DNA of 64,000 nt from Methanoregula sp. (GCA_028679075.1 JAJRCF010000002.1:1-64000); one strand, 5' to 3'. Positions 1-9,061 are shown, counted from the stretch's first letter. Made by a program: numbers and translations. Notes: generated by a model not told the origin, from the sequence alone.

Positions 1-180
1 GGGAACCGGAAACTCGGACTCGGGACTGCGCTTGCCGGTGCCCTGAAATTCGAGGACATCGACGCACTCAAGCGGATCAACCCGGAGATCATTGGCGTCC
101 GCGGCATGGTCTGCGGCGGGGACCGGAACGCAACCATCCGGGAAGATCTGATCAAAAAAGCAATCGCGATCATCAGGTGA
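1..180 (+). CDS. mfnB: (5-formylfuran-3-yl)methyl phosphate synthase, C-terminal end (partial)
   Basis: Only the last 59 codons lie in the window; the reading frame is open from base 1 to a TGA at 178-180. The residues contain LAGALKFEDI, IIGVRGMVCGGDRN and a final helix, which match my recollection of the C-terminus of the archaeal DUF556 family (M. jannaschii MJ1099 type). That family makes the furan precursor of methanofuran, the C1 carrier of the first step of methanogenesis. The stop codon sits 3 bases before the guaB start, and GGTGA at the end of this gene serves as guaB's ribosome-binding site, so the two genes are probably co-transcribed. Identification rests on a short stretch, so it is good but not certain. 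Confidence 0.72.
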   Translation, partial: GNRKLGLGTALAGALKFEDIDALKRINPEIIGVRGMVCGGDRNATIREDLIKKAIAIIR

Positions 181-183
181 CTT

Positions 184-1653
184 ATGTTTGTTGAAAAACT
201 GGATGTACCACTCTCGTTAACCTTCGATGATGTCCTTCTGGAACCGCAGGCATCGTGGGTTGAACCCTCAGAGACCGACACACGTTCGCGGTTCTCGAAA
301 AATATCCGCGTCAATATCCCGCTCGTCTCGGCCGCGATGGACACCGTGACCGAGGCCCGGATGGCCATCACTCTCGCACGCCTCGGGGGTATCGGCGTCA
401 TTCACCGGAACATGACCCCCGAGCACGCGATGCAGGAGGTCGTTGCCGTCAAGCAGGCAGAGGAACTGATCGAGCGCGACGTGCTGTATGTTGAAGATAC
501 CGCCACGGTCTCCGATGCCGAACACCTCATGCAGCAGTACAACATCGGGGGCGTCCCGGTCGTTGACAAGGGAAAGATCATCGGGATTGTCAGCCGGCGC
601 GATGTCCGGGCGATCGTGCAGAAGAGCGGCAACGAGAAGATCACCACGATCATGACAAAGAAGCCGATCGTTGCCGGCGAGGACATAACCGCGGAGAAGG
701 CCCTCGAGATCATGTACACGAACAAGGTCGAGCGCCTGCCGGTCGTCAGCGGCAAAGGGAAACTGATCGGCATCATCACGATGCAGGACCTCTTGGAGAA
801 ACGGCAGTACCCGCTCGCCAGCCGGGATGCAAAAGGGAACCTGCGCGTTGCCGCGGCGGTCGGCCCGTTCGACTTTGCCCGGGCCGAGCTCCTCGACCAG
901 AACGGCGTGGACGTCCTCGTGGTCGATACTGCACACGGACACAACATGAAAGTGGTGGCAGCGGTGAAGGAGATCAAGGGCAGCGTGAAAGCGGATGTCG
1001 TGGCAGGCAACATCGCGACAAAAGCGGCTGCAGAGGCACTCCTTGACGCGGGTGTTGACGGTATCAAGGTCGGCATCGGGCCGGGCTCCATCTGCACGAC
1101 CCGGATCGTTGCCGGGACCGGTGTCCCGCAGATCACCGCGGTTGCGGAGGTCGCGGATGTGGCAAGGACTGCTGATATCCCGGTCATATCCGATGGCGGT
1201 GTGAGATACAGCGGCGACGTGGCAAAGGCGCTCGCAGCCGGTGCCGATACGGTGATGATGGGCAGCATGTTTGCCGGCACCGATGAATCGCCGGGCAAGG
1301 TGATCACGATGAAAGGCCGGCGGTACAAGCAGTACCGCGGCATGGGATCGCTCGGTGTCATGAGCAGCGGCGAGTCGAGCGACCGGTACTTCCAGAAGAA
1401 GGGGATCGGCAGTACGAAGTTCGTGCCCGAAGGTGTCGAGGGCGTCACCCCGTACGTGGGACATGTGGGGGAGGTCATCTACCAGCTCGTGGGCGGGCTC
1501 AAGTCCGCGATGGGCTACTCGGGTGCAAAAACAATCGACGATATGCATACGAAGGCGCGGTTCGTCCGGATCACGAACGCCGGTATGACCGAGAGCCACC
1601 CGCACAACATCCTGATCACGGACGAAGCGCCAAACTACCGGCTCTTCGAATAA
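184..1653 (+). CDS. guaB: Inosine-5'-monophosphate dehydrogenase
   Basis: 489 aa, full length. IMP dehydrogenase oxidises IMP to XMP with NAD+, the committed step of GMP synthesis in the cytoplasm. The N-terminal barrel begins with LTFDDVLLEP. A pair of CBS domains fills about residues 95-205, where adenine nucleotides usually regulate the enzyme. The catalytic loop GPGSICTTRIVAGTG carries Cys304, which forms the covalent adduct with IMP. SDGGVRYSGD and the GSMFAGTDESPG phosphate-binding loop follow, then the flap with YRGMGS. The ATG at 184 is preceded by AGGTGA at the end of the upstream gene. A T-run follows the stop. Confidence 0.97.
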   Translation: MFVEKLDVPLSLTFDDVLLEPQASWVEPSETDTRSRFSKNIRVNIPLVSAAMDTVTEARMAITLARLGGIGVIHRNMTPEHAMQEVVAVKQAEELIERDVLYVEDTATVSDAEHLMQQYNIGGVPVVDKGKIIGIVSRRDVRAIVQKSGNEKITTIMTKKPIVAGEDITAEKALEIMYTNKVERLPVVSGKGKLIGIITMQDLLEKRQYPLASRDAKGNLRVAAAVGPFDFARAELLDQNGVDVLVVDTAHGHNMKVVAAVKEIKGSVKADVVAGNIATKAAAEALLDAGVDGIKVGIGPGSICTTRIVAGTGVPQITAVAEVADVARTADIPVISDGGVRYSGDVAKALAAGADTVMMGSMFAGTDESPGKVITMKGRRYKQYRGMGSLGVMSSGESSDRYFQKKGIGSTKFVPEGVEGVTPYVGHVGEVIYQLVGGLKSAMGYSGAKTIDDMHTKARFVRITNAGMTESHPHNILITDEAPNYRLFE

Positions 1654-1662
1654 TCCGGTTCC

Positions 1663-1669
1663 TTTTTTT
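1663..1669 (+). terminator. Oligo-T terminator after guaB
   Basis: A run of seven T begins ten bases after the guaB stop codon. Archaeal RNA polymerase commonly stops at such runs, and no further plus-strand gene starts until 1764. Confidence 0.4.
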
Positions 1670-1763
1670 ACACCATCCTTACAGGGTCGCAGGTGTGCCT
1701 GACACCCATGGCCCGGCAGAATCATATACTTCCGGTGAGTCACCTTACCTAAGGTGTTGACCT

Positions 1764-2861
1764 GTGCATTACCGTATCTCGTACCTCGTCGCATTCCTCG
1801 CAATACTCCTCCTTGTCCCGGGCGGGATGGCATTTACTGTTTCACCGGGAACCGTGGACCCGGCGGTCATGAACCCCGGTGATCCGGTAAATGTTTCCTG
1901 CACAATATATGCAGCGTATGGTACGGCATTCTCTTCGTATAACGACCTGCAGCTCGTGACCGGCCTGGACGACGCGGTCTGGACCTACACGGTCCTCGTC
2001 AATGGCGCCGAGAACACCCGGCCGAACGACCGGGGAAAGATCCTGACCATCGGGGGATACGAACTTTCCTACGAGGATAAGGATCAGGTGGATGTCGAGA
2101 TTGTCCTCAAAGGGCATGTTCCCGCAACAGCGGCTGCCGGTGCGAACATCACGCTCATGAAAGTCCAGGAACTGGATGCCCGGGGTAAAGTGATCACGTA
2201 TTCCGAGATCGAGATCAGCCACCTGGTCGGCCAGCCCACGCCGGTCCCCACGTCCGCGTTCGGCAGCGTGGCGATCTCATCGGAGCCTTCCGGCGCGGAC
2301 GTGTACCTCGACAACACGATCAGGGGCATCACTCCGATGACCATCACCGGTGTGCAGAACGGCCATCACACGGTCCGTCTCCGGCTCGACGGGTACGATG
2401 ACTATACGCAGGAAGTTGTGGTAACGGCCGACGCACCGCAGGTGAATGCCGTGCTCGCTGGCAGATCCGGCACACCGTCAACCACATCCCCGCAGGTTAT
2501 AACAACCCGGACAGATGGCGGAACGATCCCGGTCACTGCCCAGCCCACGGTCCAGGCAGGTACCGGGTCCCTCTCGGTCACCACCACGCCATCCGGGGCA
2601 CTGGTCTATATCGACGGGCAGATGAAAGGCATCACCCCCGCGACAATCCCCGGGCTGTCGCCCGGCACGCATTCGATCAGGATCATTATGGACGGGTACC
2701 AGGACCTTGAGACAACGACCGAGATCACGGCCGGGACTACCTCCGAGTTTATCACCGGGCTCTCAAAGAGGAAACAGTTGCCCGGGTTCACCGGCCTGCT
2801 TGCCCTTGCGGCCGTCGGCCTGTTGCTCGTAGTGCGGGAAACACGGAAAGAACAACCGTAA
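1764..2861 (+). CDS. Secreted PEGA-domain surface protein with C-terminal PGF-like anchor
   Basis: 365 aa, GTG start preceded by AAGGTG. An N-terminal signal peptide (hydrophobic core LVAFLAILLLVP, cleavage near GMA) is followed by a beta-rich domain of about 130 residues. Two PEGA repeats then lie at roughly 163-225 and 260-325, each with the pattern PSGA.VY.D...GITP. The end carries PGFTGLLALAAVGLLLVV followed by charged residues. This resembles the PGF-CTERM sorting signal that archaeosortase A processes for lipid anchoring to the S-layer. PEGA domains are common in methanogen surface proteins, but no catalytic role can be read. A second repeat-rich surface protein is encoded at 7753-8982. 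Confidence 0.8.
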   Translation: MHYRISYLVAFLAILLLVPGGMAFTVSPGTVDPAVMNPGDPVNVSCTIYAAYGTAFSSYNDLQLVTGLDDAVWTYTVLVNGAENTRPNDRGKILTIGGYELSYEDKDQVDVEIVLKGHVPATAAAGANITLMKVQELDARGKVITYSEIEISHLVGQPTPVPTSAFGSVAISSEPSGADVYLDNTIRGITPMTITGVQNGHHTVRLRLDGYDDYTQEVVVTADAPQVNAVLAGRSGTPSTTSPQVITTRTDGGTIPVTAQPTVQAGTGSLSVTTTPSGALVYIDGQMKGITPATIPGLSPGTHSIRIIMDGYQDLETTTEITAGTTSEFITGLSKRKQLPGFTGLLALAAVGLLLVVRETRKEQP

Positions 2862-2928
2862 GTCCGGGCGGCTCACCACCCGTATCTTTTTTCACAATAC
2901 TTATCCCCAATCGTGAAGCAGTCCATGT

Positions 2929-3423
2929 GTGGACGTTTTCATCTTACGGCACGGGAAGGCAGAGGATGCAAAGCCGGGCGGACGCGATGCGGACCGGCAG
3001 CTGACAAAGAAGGGGCGCGACGATATTCTCGCAGTTGCGCTCTGGCTCGCAGCGGAGGACCCAGAGTTCGACCTGATCGCGGCAAGCCCGCTTGCCCGTG
3101 CACAGGAGACCGCAACGATCGTAGCGGACGTGCTGGAAGTTCCGGAGAAGATGGCGACATGGAAGGAGCTGGTCCCGGGCGGGGACCCGGATGCGGTCTG
3201 CCGGGAGATCGGCCGGTACCCGGATAATACCGCCATCCTCCTTGTCGGCCACGAGCCGCTGCTCTCATCGCTCATCAGCCGGATGATCTCCGGTGACGCG
3301 TGCGCCGGCATCGTGATGACCAAAGGGAGCCTCGCAAAGATCCGGAATTATTCGTACACAGAGCGCCCGTCCGGGGAACTGCACTGGCTCCTGACGGCAA
3401 AGCAGATGGCCTTGCGGAAATAA
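2929..3423 (+). CDS. sixA: Phosphohistidine phosphatase, SixA type
   Basis: 164 aa, GTG start. It belongs to the histidine phosphatase (phosphoglycerate-mutase-like) superfamily. The RHG signature is at residues 7-9 with His8 as the phosphate acceptor, Arg57 is in SPLAR, and the second active-site His is in LLVGHEP at about residue 108. The length is typical of the small SixA group, which removes phosphate from phosphohistidine in signalling proteins; the substrate here is unknown. It lies 46 bases upstream of msrA on the same strand and may share its transcript. An overlapping ATG at 2925 is in a different frame. Confidence 0.85.
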   Translation: MDVFILRHGKAEDAKPGGRDADRQLTKKGRDDILAVALWLAAEDPEFDLIAASPLARAQETATIVADVLEVPEKMATWKELVPGGDPDAVCREIGRYPDNTAILLVGHEPLLSSLISRMISGDACAGIVMTKGSLAKIRNYSYTERPSGELHWLLTAKQMALRK

Positions 3424-3469
3424 CCGGGGATCGCAACACCCAAAAACCTCCGGCGCCAATCAACGAAGG

Positions 3470-3976
3470 ATGACTGATCCCGTTACCCCCAGCAGGGCAA
3501 CCTTTGCCGGAGGCTGCTTCTGGGATCTTGAAGCCGCGTTCCGGAACGTGGAAGGCGTGGCAGAGACCGTTGCAGGATATACCGGCGGGACGGTACCGGA
3601 TCCGGATTATGAGCAGGTCAGCGCCGGTTCTACCGGCCATATCGAAGCCGTGGGGATTGTCTTTGACCCCGCAGCCGTTTCCTATGAGCAGCTGCTCGAT
3701 ATCTTCTGGGCCATGCACGACCCGACCAGGCCGGACGGGCAGGGCGACTATACCGGGCCGCAGTACCGGTCAACCATTTTCTATCACGATGAGAAGCAGG
3801 AAGAGACCGCACGTGCATCCCGTGACCGGCTTGCGGCATCGAAGCAGTACGGGGACCGCCCCATCGTGACGGAGATTCGCCCCGCGTCCACGTTCTGGCC
3901 AGCCGAGGAATGCCACCAGCAGTTCTATGAAAAATGCAGCCGGGGATACTGCACGAGCCGGCAGATCTACGAATGA
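3470..3976 (+). CDS. msrA: Peptide methionine sulfoxide reductase MsrA
   Basis: 168 aa, full length. It repairs oxidised proteins by reducing methionine-S-sulfoxide. The catalytic motif GGCFW is at residues 14-18 (Cys16), and the family's GY.GG follows in VAGYTGG. The conserved QYRS segment is present in GPQYRSTIF. The C-terminus carries CSRGYC, which supplies the resolving cysteines regenerated by thioredoxin. In a strict anaerobe such genes belong to oxygen defence, like the superoxide dismutase at 51434-52054. The ATG at 3470 has GAAGGA just before it. Confidence 0.95.
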   Translation: MTDPVTPSRATFAGGCFWDLEAAFRNVEGVAETVAGYTGGTVPDPDYEQVSAGSTGHIEAVGIVFDPAAVSYEQLLDIFWAMHDPTRPDGQGDYTGPQYRSTIFYHDEKQEETARASRDRLAASKQYGDRPIVTEIRPASTFWPAEECHQQFYEKCSRGYCTSRQIYE

Positions 3977-4695
3977 TCCTGTCAATGGCTGCAACTATTC
4001 TACCGGGTTACGGTAAAAAATCCCATAAGGTCAATACATTTTACCGGTTTTTACGGGTTCATTGATTGAACCGCGTGGTACTACCTTCTTACCCGGCATA
4101 TTTTACGAATATAAGTGCAGCGGCACCCGACTCTCTGATCAGAGTGTTTCGCCCCAATGAGAACGGGACGAACAGCACTCGTATCCGTAATCTTCCGCAT
4201 GAAGCCTCATGAAGGATCCACCGGCACACTTTCCCCGGTGGATCCTGCCATGGGGCGATCCTGCCGGTAACGGATAGCAAGGAGACATTCGGACCACCGG
4301 CAGCACGCTGTCCACTCATGGCGTGCAGGCCGGAGGCCAGGAGACTATGTCATGACCCCAGACAGCAACTCCCCGCCGGGAACAGGTCATTATCAGGCCT
4401 GCCACCATACCCGCGAAGGATCCCGGACCGGCAACCGTGCCAGACCGCATCGTATGCCGGCCCTGGGATGGATCGGGGAGATCGCACCGAGCGAGAACTG
4501 GCGCACGACCACGATCGTCCAGCGCCACCGCGACTCGGCGGTTACACCCGCACCACTCTGAACCGGTCCTTTTGCACACGGGACCGGTAACTTACCTCAT
4601 CCACACCCGTGCCGGGAGACCAACCCGGCATGGGATCGCCTCTTCTCTTTTAAAAATAAAAATGACCGGGATATTCCGGGATGTGTTAAAAAAAA
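3977..4695. other. Gene-free stretch with several perfect hairpins; possible structured RNA
   Basis: About 720 bases between the convergent msrA and metG genes have no convincing protein; the short open frames have coding-unlike composition. Perfect inverted repeats are visible: CTCTGATCAGAG at 4133-4144; an 11-bp-arm hairpin at 4214-4224/4235-4245; 8-bp arms at 4562-4569/4581-4588; 7-bp arms at 4610-4616/4624-4630. A TATA-like element (about 4103-4114, ACGAATATAAG) lies about 25 bases before the first palindrome. A pyrimidine/T-rich tract lies at about 4640-4652. This is compatible with a plus-strand RNA of about 500 nt. I looked for RNase P and SRP RNA core motifs on both strands and did not find them. 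Confidence 0.3.
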
Positions 4696-6684
4696 TTACC
4701 GGATCTTCGTGCCCGGTTCCACGGCCTTGAGCGGTGTGAGCAGTGAGGCCGCATCGCCCGCTGCAAGGATCATCCCGTTGCTCTCGACACCGAAGATCTT
4801 TGCCGGTGCAAGGTTTGTCAGCACGATCACGTTCTGGCCAACGAGTTCTTCGGGTTTGTAGAACTGGGCAATGCCGCTCACGATCTGGCGGGTCTCGCCG
4901 CCGATGTCCACCTGTAACTTCAGCAGTTTGCTGGACTTCGGGATCGCTTCCGCGGCACGGACAATGCCGGTCTTCATCTCAACTTTTGCAAATTCTTCGA
5001 TTGATAGTGCGGGTGTCTTTTCCATCTTCCTGTTCGCCTCCGCGACGCGTTTATTGAGCAGGGCCTCGAGCTCGGCAACCTGGGCCTCCTCCATCTTCAC
5101 AAAGAGCGGCGTGGGGGGGTGGAGACAGGCCTCGGGCACCGGGTGCGTTGCATCGCTGACCGGGTGGTTCGCAATGGCATCGTAGTACCCGAGCTGCTTC
5201 CAGCACCGCCATGCTGCATCCGGCATCACCGGCTCAAAGAGCAGGGCAAGGGCTTTGACAATCTGGATAGCGTTCTTAATCATCTGCGCTGCTGCAGCCC
5301 GGTCGGTCTTGATCAGTTTCCACGGGGCATTGGTCTGGATGTAGGTGTTGCCGAACGCTGCGAGGTTCATGATCGCGTCAACGGCGCCCTTGAACTCGTA
5401 GTCCCGCATCAGCTGGTCCACGGTTGCGAGGGTCTTCTCGATCTCGGCCGTGATGGCGGGATCGACCTCGCCGGGCGGGACGCCGTTGAACTCCTTCTGC
5501 GCAAAGTAGAGCGTGCGGTAAACGAAGTTACCGAAGATGTTGACCACCTCGTTGTTGATCCGCTCGGAGAAGACCTTCCACGAGAAGTTCAGTTCCTTCG
5601 TATGGCTCGTGTACGCGAGCAGGTAATACCGGAGGTAATCGGCAGGCAACCCTTTGTCGAGATAATCGTCGTTGGTCCAGACCACGTAGCCCCGTGACTT
5701 GGAGAACTTGTGGTCGTCGACTTTGACCATCCCGCTTGCCACGATCGCGTGCGGGACGCCGTAACCGGCACCCTTGAGGAGCGCCGGCCAGAAGATCGAG
5801 TGGTGGTAGATGATGTCGCCGCCGATAAAATGCGTGACCCGGTTCTCCCCGCACCAGTAGCGTTTCCAGTCCTTGCCATTCGCTTTTGCCCACTCTTCCG
5901 TGAACGCGATGTAGCCGATCGGGGCATCTACCCAGACATAGACCACGAGGTCGTCGCGACCCGGGAACTTCACGCCCCATTCGAGCGTGCGGGTGATGCA
6001 CCAGTCATGGAGCTCGTCCTTGATCCACCCGATCGCGTAGTTCTTCGCGTTGGTCGTGCCCCGTACCTGGTCGAGGAAGAGGAGGAGGAAGTCCTTGAAC
6101 TCCGAGAGTTTGAAGAAGTAGTGTTCCTGGTCGCGGAACTCTGCCTTCGTGCCGCAGACCTTGCAGACCGGGTCCTTGATCTCGCCCGGCTCAAGGTGTT
6201 TGCCGCATCCCTGGTCGCACTCGTCGCCCCGGGCCGGCTTGCCGCAGTGGGGGCAGATGCCCTCCACGTACCTGTCGGGGAGGAAACGTTTGCACTTCGT
6301 GCAGTACGCCTGGTGGACGACCTGTTTGTAGATGTAGCCGTTCTTCTCGAGCTCGGCGACGATCGACTGCGCCCGGTGGTGGGTGGCCGGGTCGTCAGTC
6401 ATCCCGAAGCGGTCAAAGATCACGCCCATCCTCTTGAACGTCTCATCGAAATGCTTGTGGTATTTTTCCGAGAGTGCACGCGGGGAGATGCCGACTTCTT
6501 CCGCTGATACCACGATAGGTGTGCCGTGATTATCCGAACCGCAGACGAAGAGCACCTCTTCGCCTGCCCGCCGCATGTAGCGGACGTACATGTCGGCAGG
6601 GACGTACGTTCGCAGGTGGCCTAAATGGCAGGGGCCGTTTGTGTACGGCAGCCCGCAGGTGACGAGCAGCGGCTTTTGATCCAT
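4696..6684 (-). CDS. metG: Methionyl-tRNA synthetase
   Basis: 662 aa, class I aminoacyl-tRNA synthetase that charges tRNA-Met. The HIGH motif appears as HLGH at residues 20-23 and the KMSKS loop as KFSKS in VDDHKFSKSRGY. The insertion near 140-185 carries CTKC, CPHC, CDQGC and CKVC, a double zinc knuckle as in archaeal MetRS. The last 100 or so residues (from about VEMKTGIV) form an EMAPII/Trbp111-like tRNA-binding domain fused to the enzyme. The gene is divergent from the unknown gene at 6725. Its upstream strand has an AT-rich TATA-like patch about 25 bases before the ATG, which suggests a leaderless mRNA. Confidence 0.97.
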   Translation of the reverse strand: MDQKPLLVTCGLPYTNGPCHLGHLRTYVPADMYVRYMRRAGEEVLFVCGSDNHGTPIVVSAEEVGISPRALSEKYHKHFDETFKRMGVIFDRFGMTDDPATHHRAQSIVAELEKNGYIYKQVVHQAYCTKCKRFLPDRYVEGICPHCGKPARGDECDQGCGKHLEPGEIKDPVCKVCGTKAEFRDQEHYFFKLSEFKDFLLLFLDQVRGTTNAKNYAIGWIKDELHDWCITRTLEWGVKFPGRDDLVVYVWVDAPIGYIAFTEEWAKANGKDWKRYWCGENRVTHFIGGDIIYHHSIFWPALLKGAGYGVPHAIVASGMVKVDDHKFSKSRGYVVWTNDDYLDKGLPADYLRYYLLAYTSHTKELNFSWKVFSERINNEVVNIFGNFVYRTLYFAQKEFNGVPPGEVDPAITAEIEKTLATVDQLMRDYEFKGAVDAIMNLAAFGNTYIQTNAPWKLIKTDRAAAAQMIKNAIQIVKALALLFEPVMPDAAWRCWKQLGYYDAIANHPVSDATHPVPEACLHPPTPLFVKMEEAQVAELEALLNKRVAEANRKMEKTPALSIEEFAKVEMKTGIVRAAEAIPKSSKLLKLQVDIGGETRQIVSGIAQFYKPEELVGQNVIVLTNLAPAKIFGVESNGMILAAGDAASLLTPLKAVEPGTKIR

Positions 6685-6724
6685 CAGTACTTTTTAGATG
6701 CTTATGAGTAATAAGATCTCTACT

Positions 6725-7516
6725 ATGGTGAAACGGCTGAAACTGGAAACGCGGGCATTCGGGGCGGAGCCCGGGCAGCCGGACGTGACCGCACTCGCGG
6801 CATGGATTGCGGAGCACCGGGGCAGGATGGCTGATATCACTACCTACCGGCTCGACCAGTCGCTCGCCCCGCAGGTATCTGCCGGGATCATGTCGCCCTG
6901 TGCCGGGGGGAAATTCTACCGTGACCGGATCCTTGAGTGCATCACCGGCATTGAGGACACAAAGGCCATCGGGGAGCTCCACCTTGATACCATGGCGATC
7001 ATTGAAGACGCCGCAGGTATTGTCGTGCAGAAGAGAGGGGCAGAGTGTGCCATGCCGGCGCCCCATGTCCTTGGGATCGAAGATGCGTACTATGAGGACG
7101 GGGACGAATGGTCGGACGCGATCTGCGGGATGTACAAGGCCCTGATGCGGGCGATGCGGGATACCGGCGTTGCCGGCCACGTCCTGGTCTGCGATACCAT
7201 GGACGACGCCGAGCTTGCAGCACTGGCCCGGCAGAAAGTTTTCTTCTTCCAGCCGGAGCCCGACCGCGAAAGCCTTGCGGCGCTGCTGGAGTACCAGCAC
7301 CAGACAGCCGTTGGGAAAGAGTATCTTTCGACCCTGATCGATCTCACGAATGAATACACCCTTAAAAAAGTGTTCATCATCGACCCGGACCCGGCCGCCA
7401 TCGAACTCGCCCGCTCGCAGCTCGATCCCGACCAGATTGTTGCCGGGGGATACTGCACCAGCGATTCCACGGGGTACTGGAAAGATCTGATCACAAAGGC
7501 CGTGTACGTACGCTGA
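6725..7516 (+). CDS. Conserved hypothetical protein, divergent from metG
   Basis: 263 aa from the ATG at 6725; the same frame is open back to an ATG at 6698, which would add nine residues. I prefer 6725 because a TATA-like patch (CTTTTTAGATG, about 6689-6699) lies about 28 bases upstream, consistent with a leaderless transcript. I do not recognise the family. The protein is soluble, acidic, and alternates helices and strands. It has scattered cysteines (MSPCAGG, AECAMP, LVCDTM, GYCTS) but no paired metal motif. It looks like a genuine archaeal protein by codon use, and its divergence from metG gives no clear functional hint. Confidence 0.7.
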   Translation: MVKRLKLETRAFGAEPGQPDVTALAAWIAEHRGRMADITTYRLDQSLAPQVSAGIMSPCAGGKFYRDRILECITGIEDTKAIGELHLDTMAIIEDAAGIVVQKRGAECAMPAPHVLGIEDAYYEDGDEWSDAICGMYKALMRAMRDTGVAGHVLVCDTMDDAELAALARQKVFFFQPEPDRESLAALLEYQHQTAVGKEYLSTLIDLTNEYTLKKVFIIDPDPAAIELARSQLDPDQIVAGGYCTSDSTGYWKDLITKAVYVR

Positions 7517-7637
7517 CCTGGGCATCGCCGTTCTGTGCAACATGTATTGAAAGCGATTTCATGGAAAATGCCTGCGCCGGCATCACCACGATCGCCAGGA
7601 TACAGAGGCCGGTCATGATGAAGAGTGCTTTTTTCAT
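7491..7637 (-). pseudogene. Short exported peptide or remnant of a secreted protein
   Basis: 48 codons on the minus strand, ATG at 7637 to TGA at 7491. The start is a clean signal peptide: MKKALFIMTG, a hydrophobic run, then MPAQAFS, followed by about 20 residues (KSLSIHVAQNGDAQV) before the stop. It overlaps the 3' end of the convergent gene at 6725-7516 by 26 bases. A TTTTTTAAAC element about 27 bases upstream could be a TATA box. Exported methanogen proteins with a similar AF.(A/M)KSL...NGDA opening are usually much longer, so I read this as a truncated remnant. A genuine mini-protein is the alternative. Confidence 0.4.
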
Positions 7638-7752
7638 GGTGATGGGTCATTGGGTAATGCTGTTTAAAAAATTAATGGATGACCTGAGTGATAATAATCC
7701 ATTGCCGTGATAAGAGACAACGGGTTTAAAAAAGATCCGGGGGGTCCCGGGT

Positions 7753-8982
7753 TTATTTTCGCCGGGTACTGATCAGCACCGCTGCCCCGAGCACACCGGC
7801 AAGGATGACCGGGATAGGGACCGGGGACTGCGTTGTCGGGACCGGTGTCGGCTGTTCTGCCGTCATGGTGACGTAAATATCCACTGTCTCACCCTGTGCC
7901 GGCTGGCGGGGGACGGTGCCGGTGGCAGTCGCATACCCGGATTTGGTGACGGTGAATGCCTCGAACGGCGTACCGGTGGTGGAAACCGGCACGGTCAGGA
8001 GGCCGTCGGATTTCGTGATCCCGGCCATAAACGTCCCGATGGTCACGGTCGCCCCGTCAACATTGGTATGGAAGGCCAGGTATCCCTTGCCACTGCCCAG
8101 GGGACTCGCGATCGTGGTCGGCACCGTAGTCGGGGCTGCCGTGCCGGTCTGAGTCAGGGCGACATGGAAGGTGACGGTCTGATCTTTTGCCGGTGATGAG
8201 GGGACCCTTCCGGTGGCGGTGGCATACCCGCTCTTCTCAACACGGTAGGTGGAATACGGTGTTCCGGTGCTGTACACCGGTATGGAGAGCGATCCGCCGG
8301 ATATCGTTCCCTTGTAGGTGTTGTCAAGATAGACGGATGCACCGTTCACGTTGCACGTGACCTTGTACCATCCCTGGTCGCCGCCAATGATGGTCGTGCT
8401 CGTTGTCGGCACGGTTGTCTGCGCTGTCGGGACCGGGTTCAGGGTCGCGTACAGGCTGATGGTCTGGCCATCGGAAGGCATACCGGGGATGCTGTCGGAA
8501 TAGGTCACGTACCCGCTCTTGCTCACAGAGTAGGCAGTATACGGCGTTCCCGTTGTGGAGACCTCGAATGAGAAGACACCGCCGCTGACCGTTCCCTTCG
8601 TCACGCCATCAAACGAGACGGTTGCGCCATCGACATTGCTGTGGACCGTAAACCAGCCCTTGCCGCTGCCGGTGGGTTTTGGCGTGAGGCTGACCGTGAT
8701 CTCAAGGTTCGCATTGCCGCCCGGGACATAATTGACATCCCCGCTGGCATCGTAATACCCGTCCTTTGTTACTTTATACGAACTGGCATAGACCCCGTTC
8801 TCGATATCGAGCGATCCCCCGGAGATGACGCCTTTGCTGGTGCCATCGAGATATACCGATGCCCCGTCAACATCGCAGTTGATCGTCAGCCAGCCAGATC
8901 CCCCGGCAGGGGCTGAGGCCGCAACAGGTACTACGCAAAGGCAGAACGCCAGGATTACCAGACAGATAAGAACGTGTTTCAT
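7753..8982 (-). CDS. Secreted surface protein with four PEGA-like repeats and C-terminal membrane anchor
   Basis: 409 aa from the ATG at 8982, preceded by GGTGA; the frame is open further upstream but the signal peptide MKHVLICLVILAFCL begins here. Four repeats of about 80 residues follow, each starting like GKGW.T...NVDGA.V..D...KG and containing YKV.KSGY..A.G.VP. Thr/Pro-rich linkers separate them. A hydrophobic helix (PVILAGVLGAAVLI) and a short basic tail end the protein. The repeats are PEGA-like, a fold found in archaeal and bacterial envelope proteins. A cell-surface structural or adhesive role is inferred. Confidence 0.78.
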   Translation of the reverse strand: MKHVLICLVILAFCLCVVPVAASAPAGGSGWLTINCDVDGASVYLDGTSKGVISGGSLDIENGVYASSYKVTKDGYYDASGDVNYVPGGNANLEITVSLTPKPTGSGKGWFTVHSNVDGATVSFDGVTKGTVSGGVFSFEVSTTGTPYTAYSVSKSGYVTYSDSIPGMPSDGQTISLYATLNPVPTAQTTVPTTSTTIIGGDQGWYKVTCNVNGASVYLDNTYKGTISGGSLSIPVYSTGTPYSTYRVEKSGYATATGRVPSSPAKDQTVTFHVALTQTGTAAPTTVPTTIASPLGSGKGYLAFHTNVDGATVTIGTFMAGITKSDGLLTVPVSTTGTPFEAFTVTKSGYATATGTVPRQPAQGETVDIYVTMTAEQPTPVPTTQSPVPIPVILAGVLGAAVLISTRRK

Positions 8983-9061
8983 AGGTTCACCCTCACCAGA
9001 TTCTCTGTAAGGGTTATAAGGGTTGGCCTTCTGGAAAAAAAGAGGGGAAAAAACGGGAAGG

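Noticed and set aside
268-1833. A 521-codon open frame on the minus strand opposite guaB
   Set aside because: It is a shadow of the high-GC guaB codons; its translation is rich in His/Arg/Asp and shows no domain, while the plus strand is a clear IMP dehydrogenase.
4089-4590. Small open frames on both strands between msrA and metG
   Set aside because: Composition is not protein-like and none has a ribosome site; the hairpins suggest non-coding DNA instead.
3977-4695. RNase P RNA or SRP RNA gene
   Set aside because: The conserved cores (GAGGAAAGUC/ACAGA for RNase P; the GGAA tetraloop with the AGCAG asymmetric loop for SRP) were not found on either strand.
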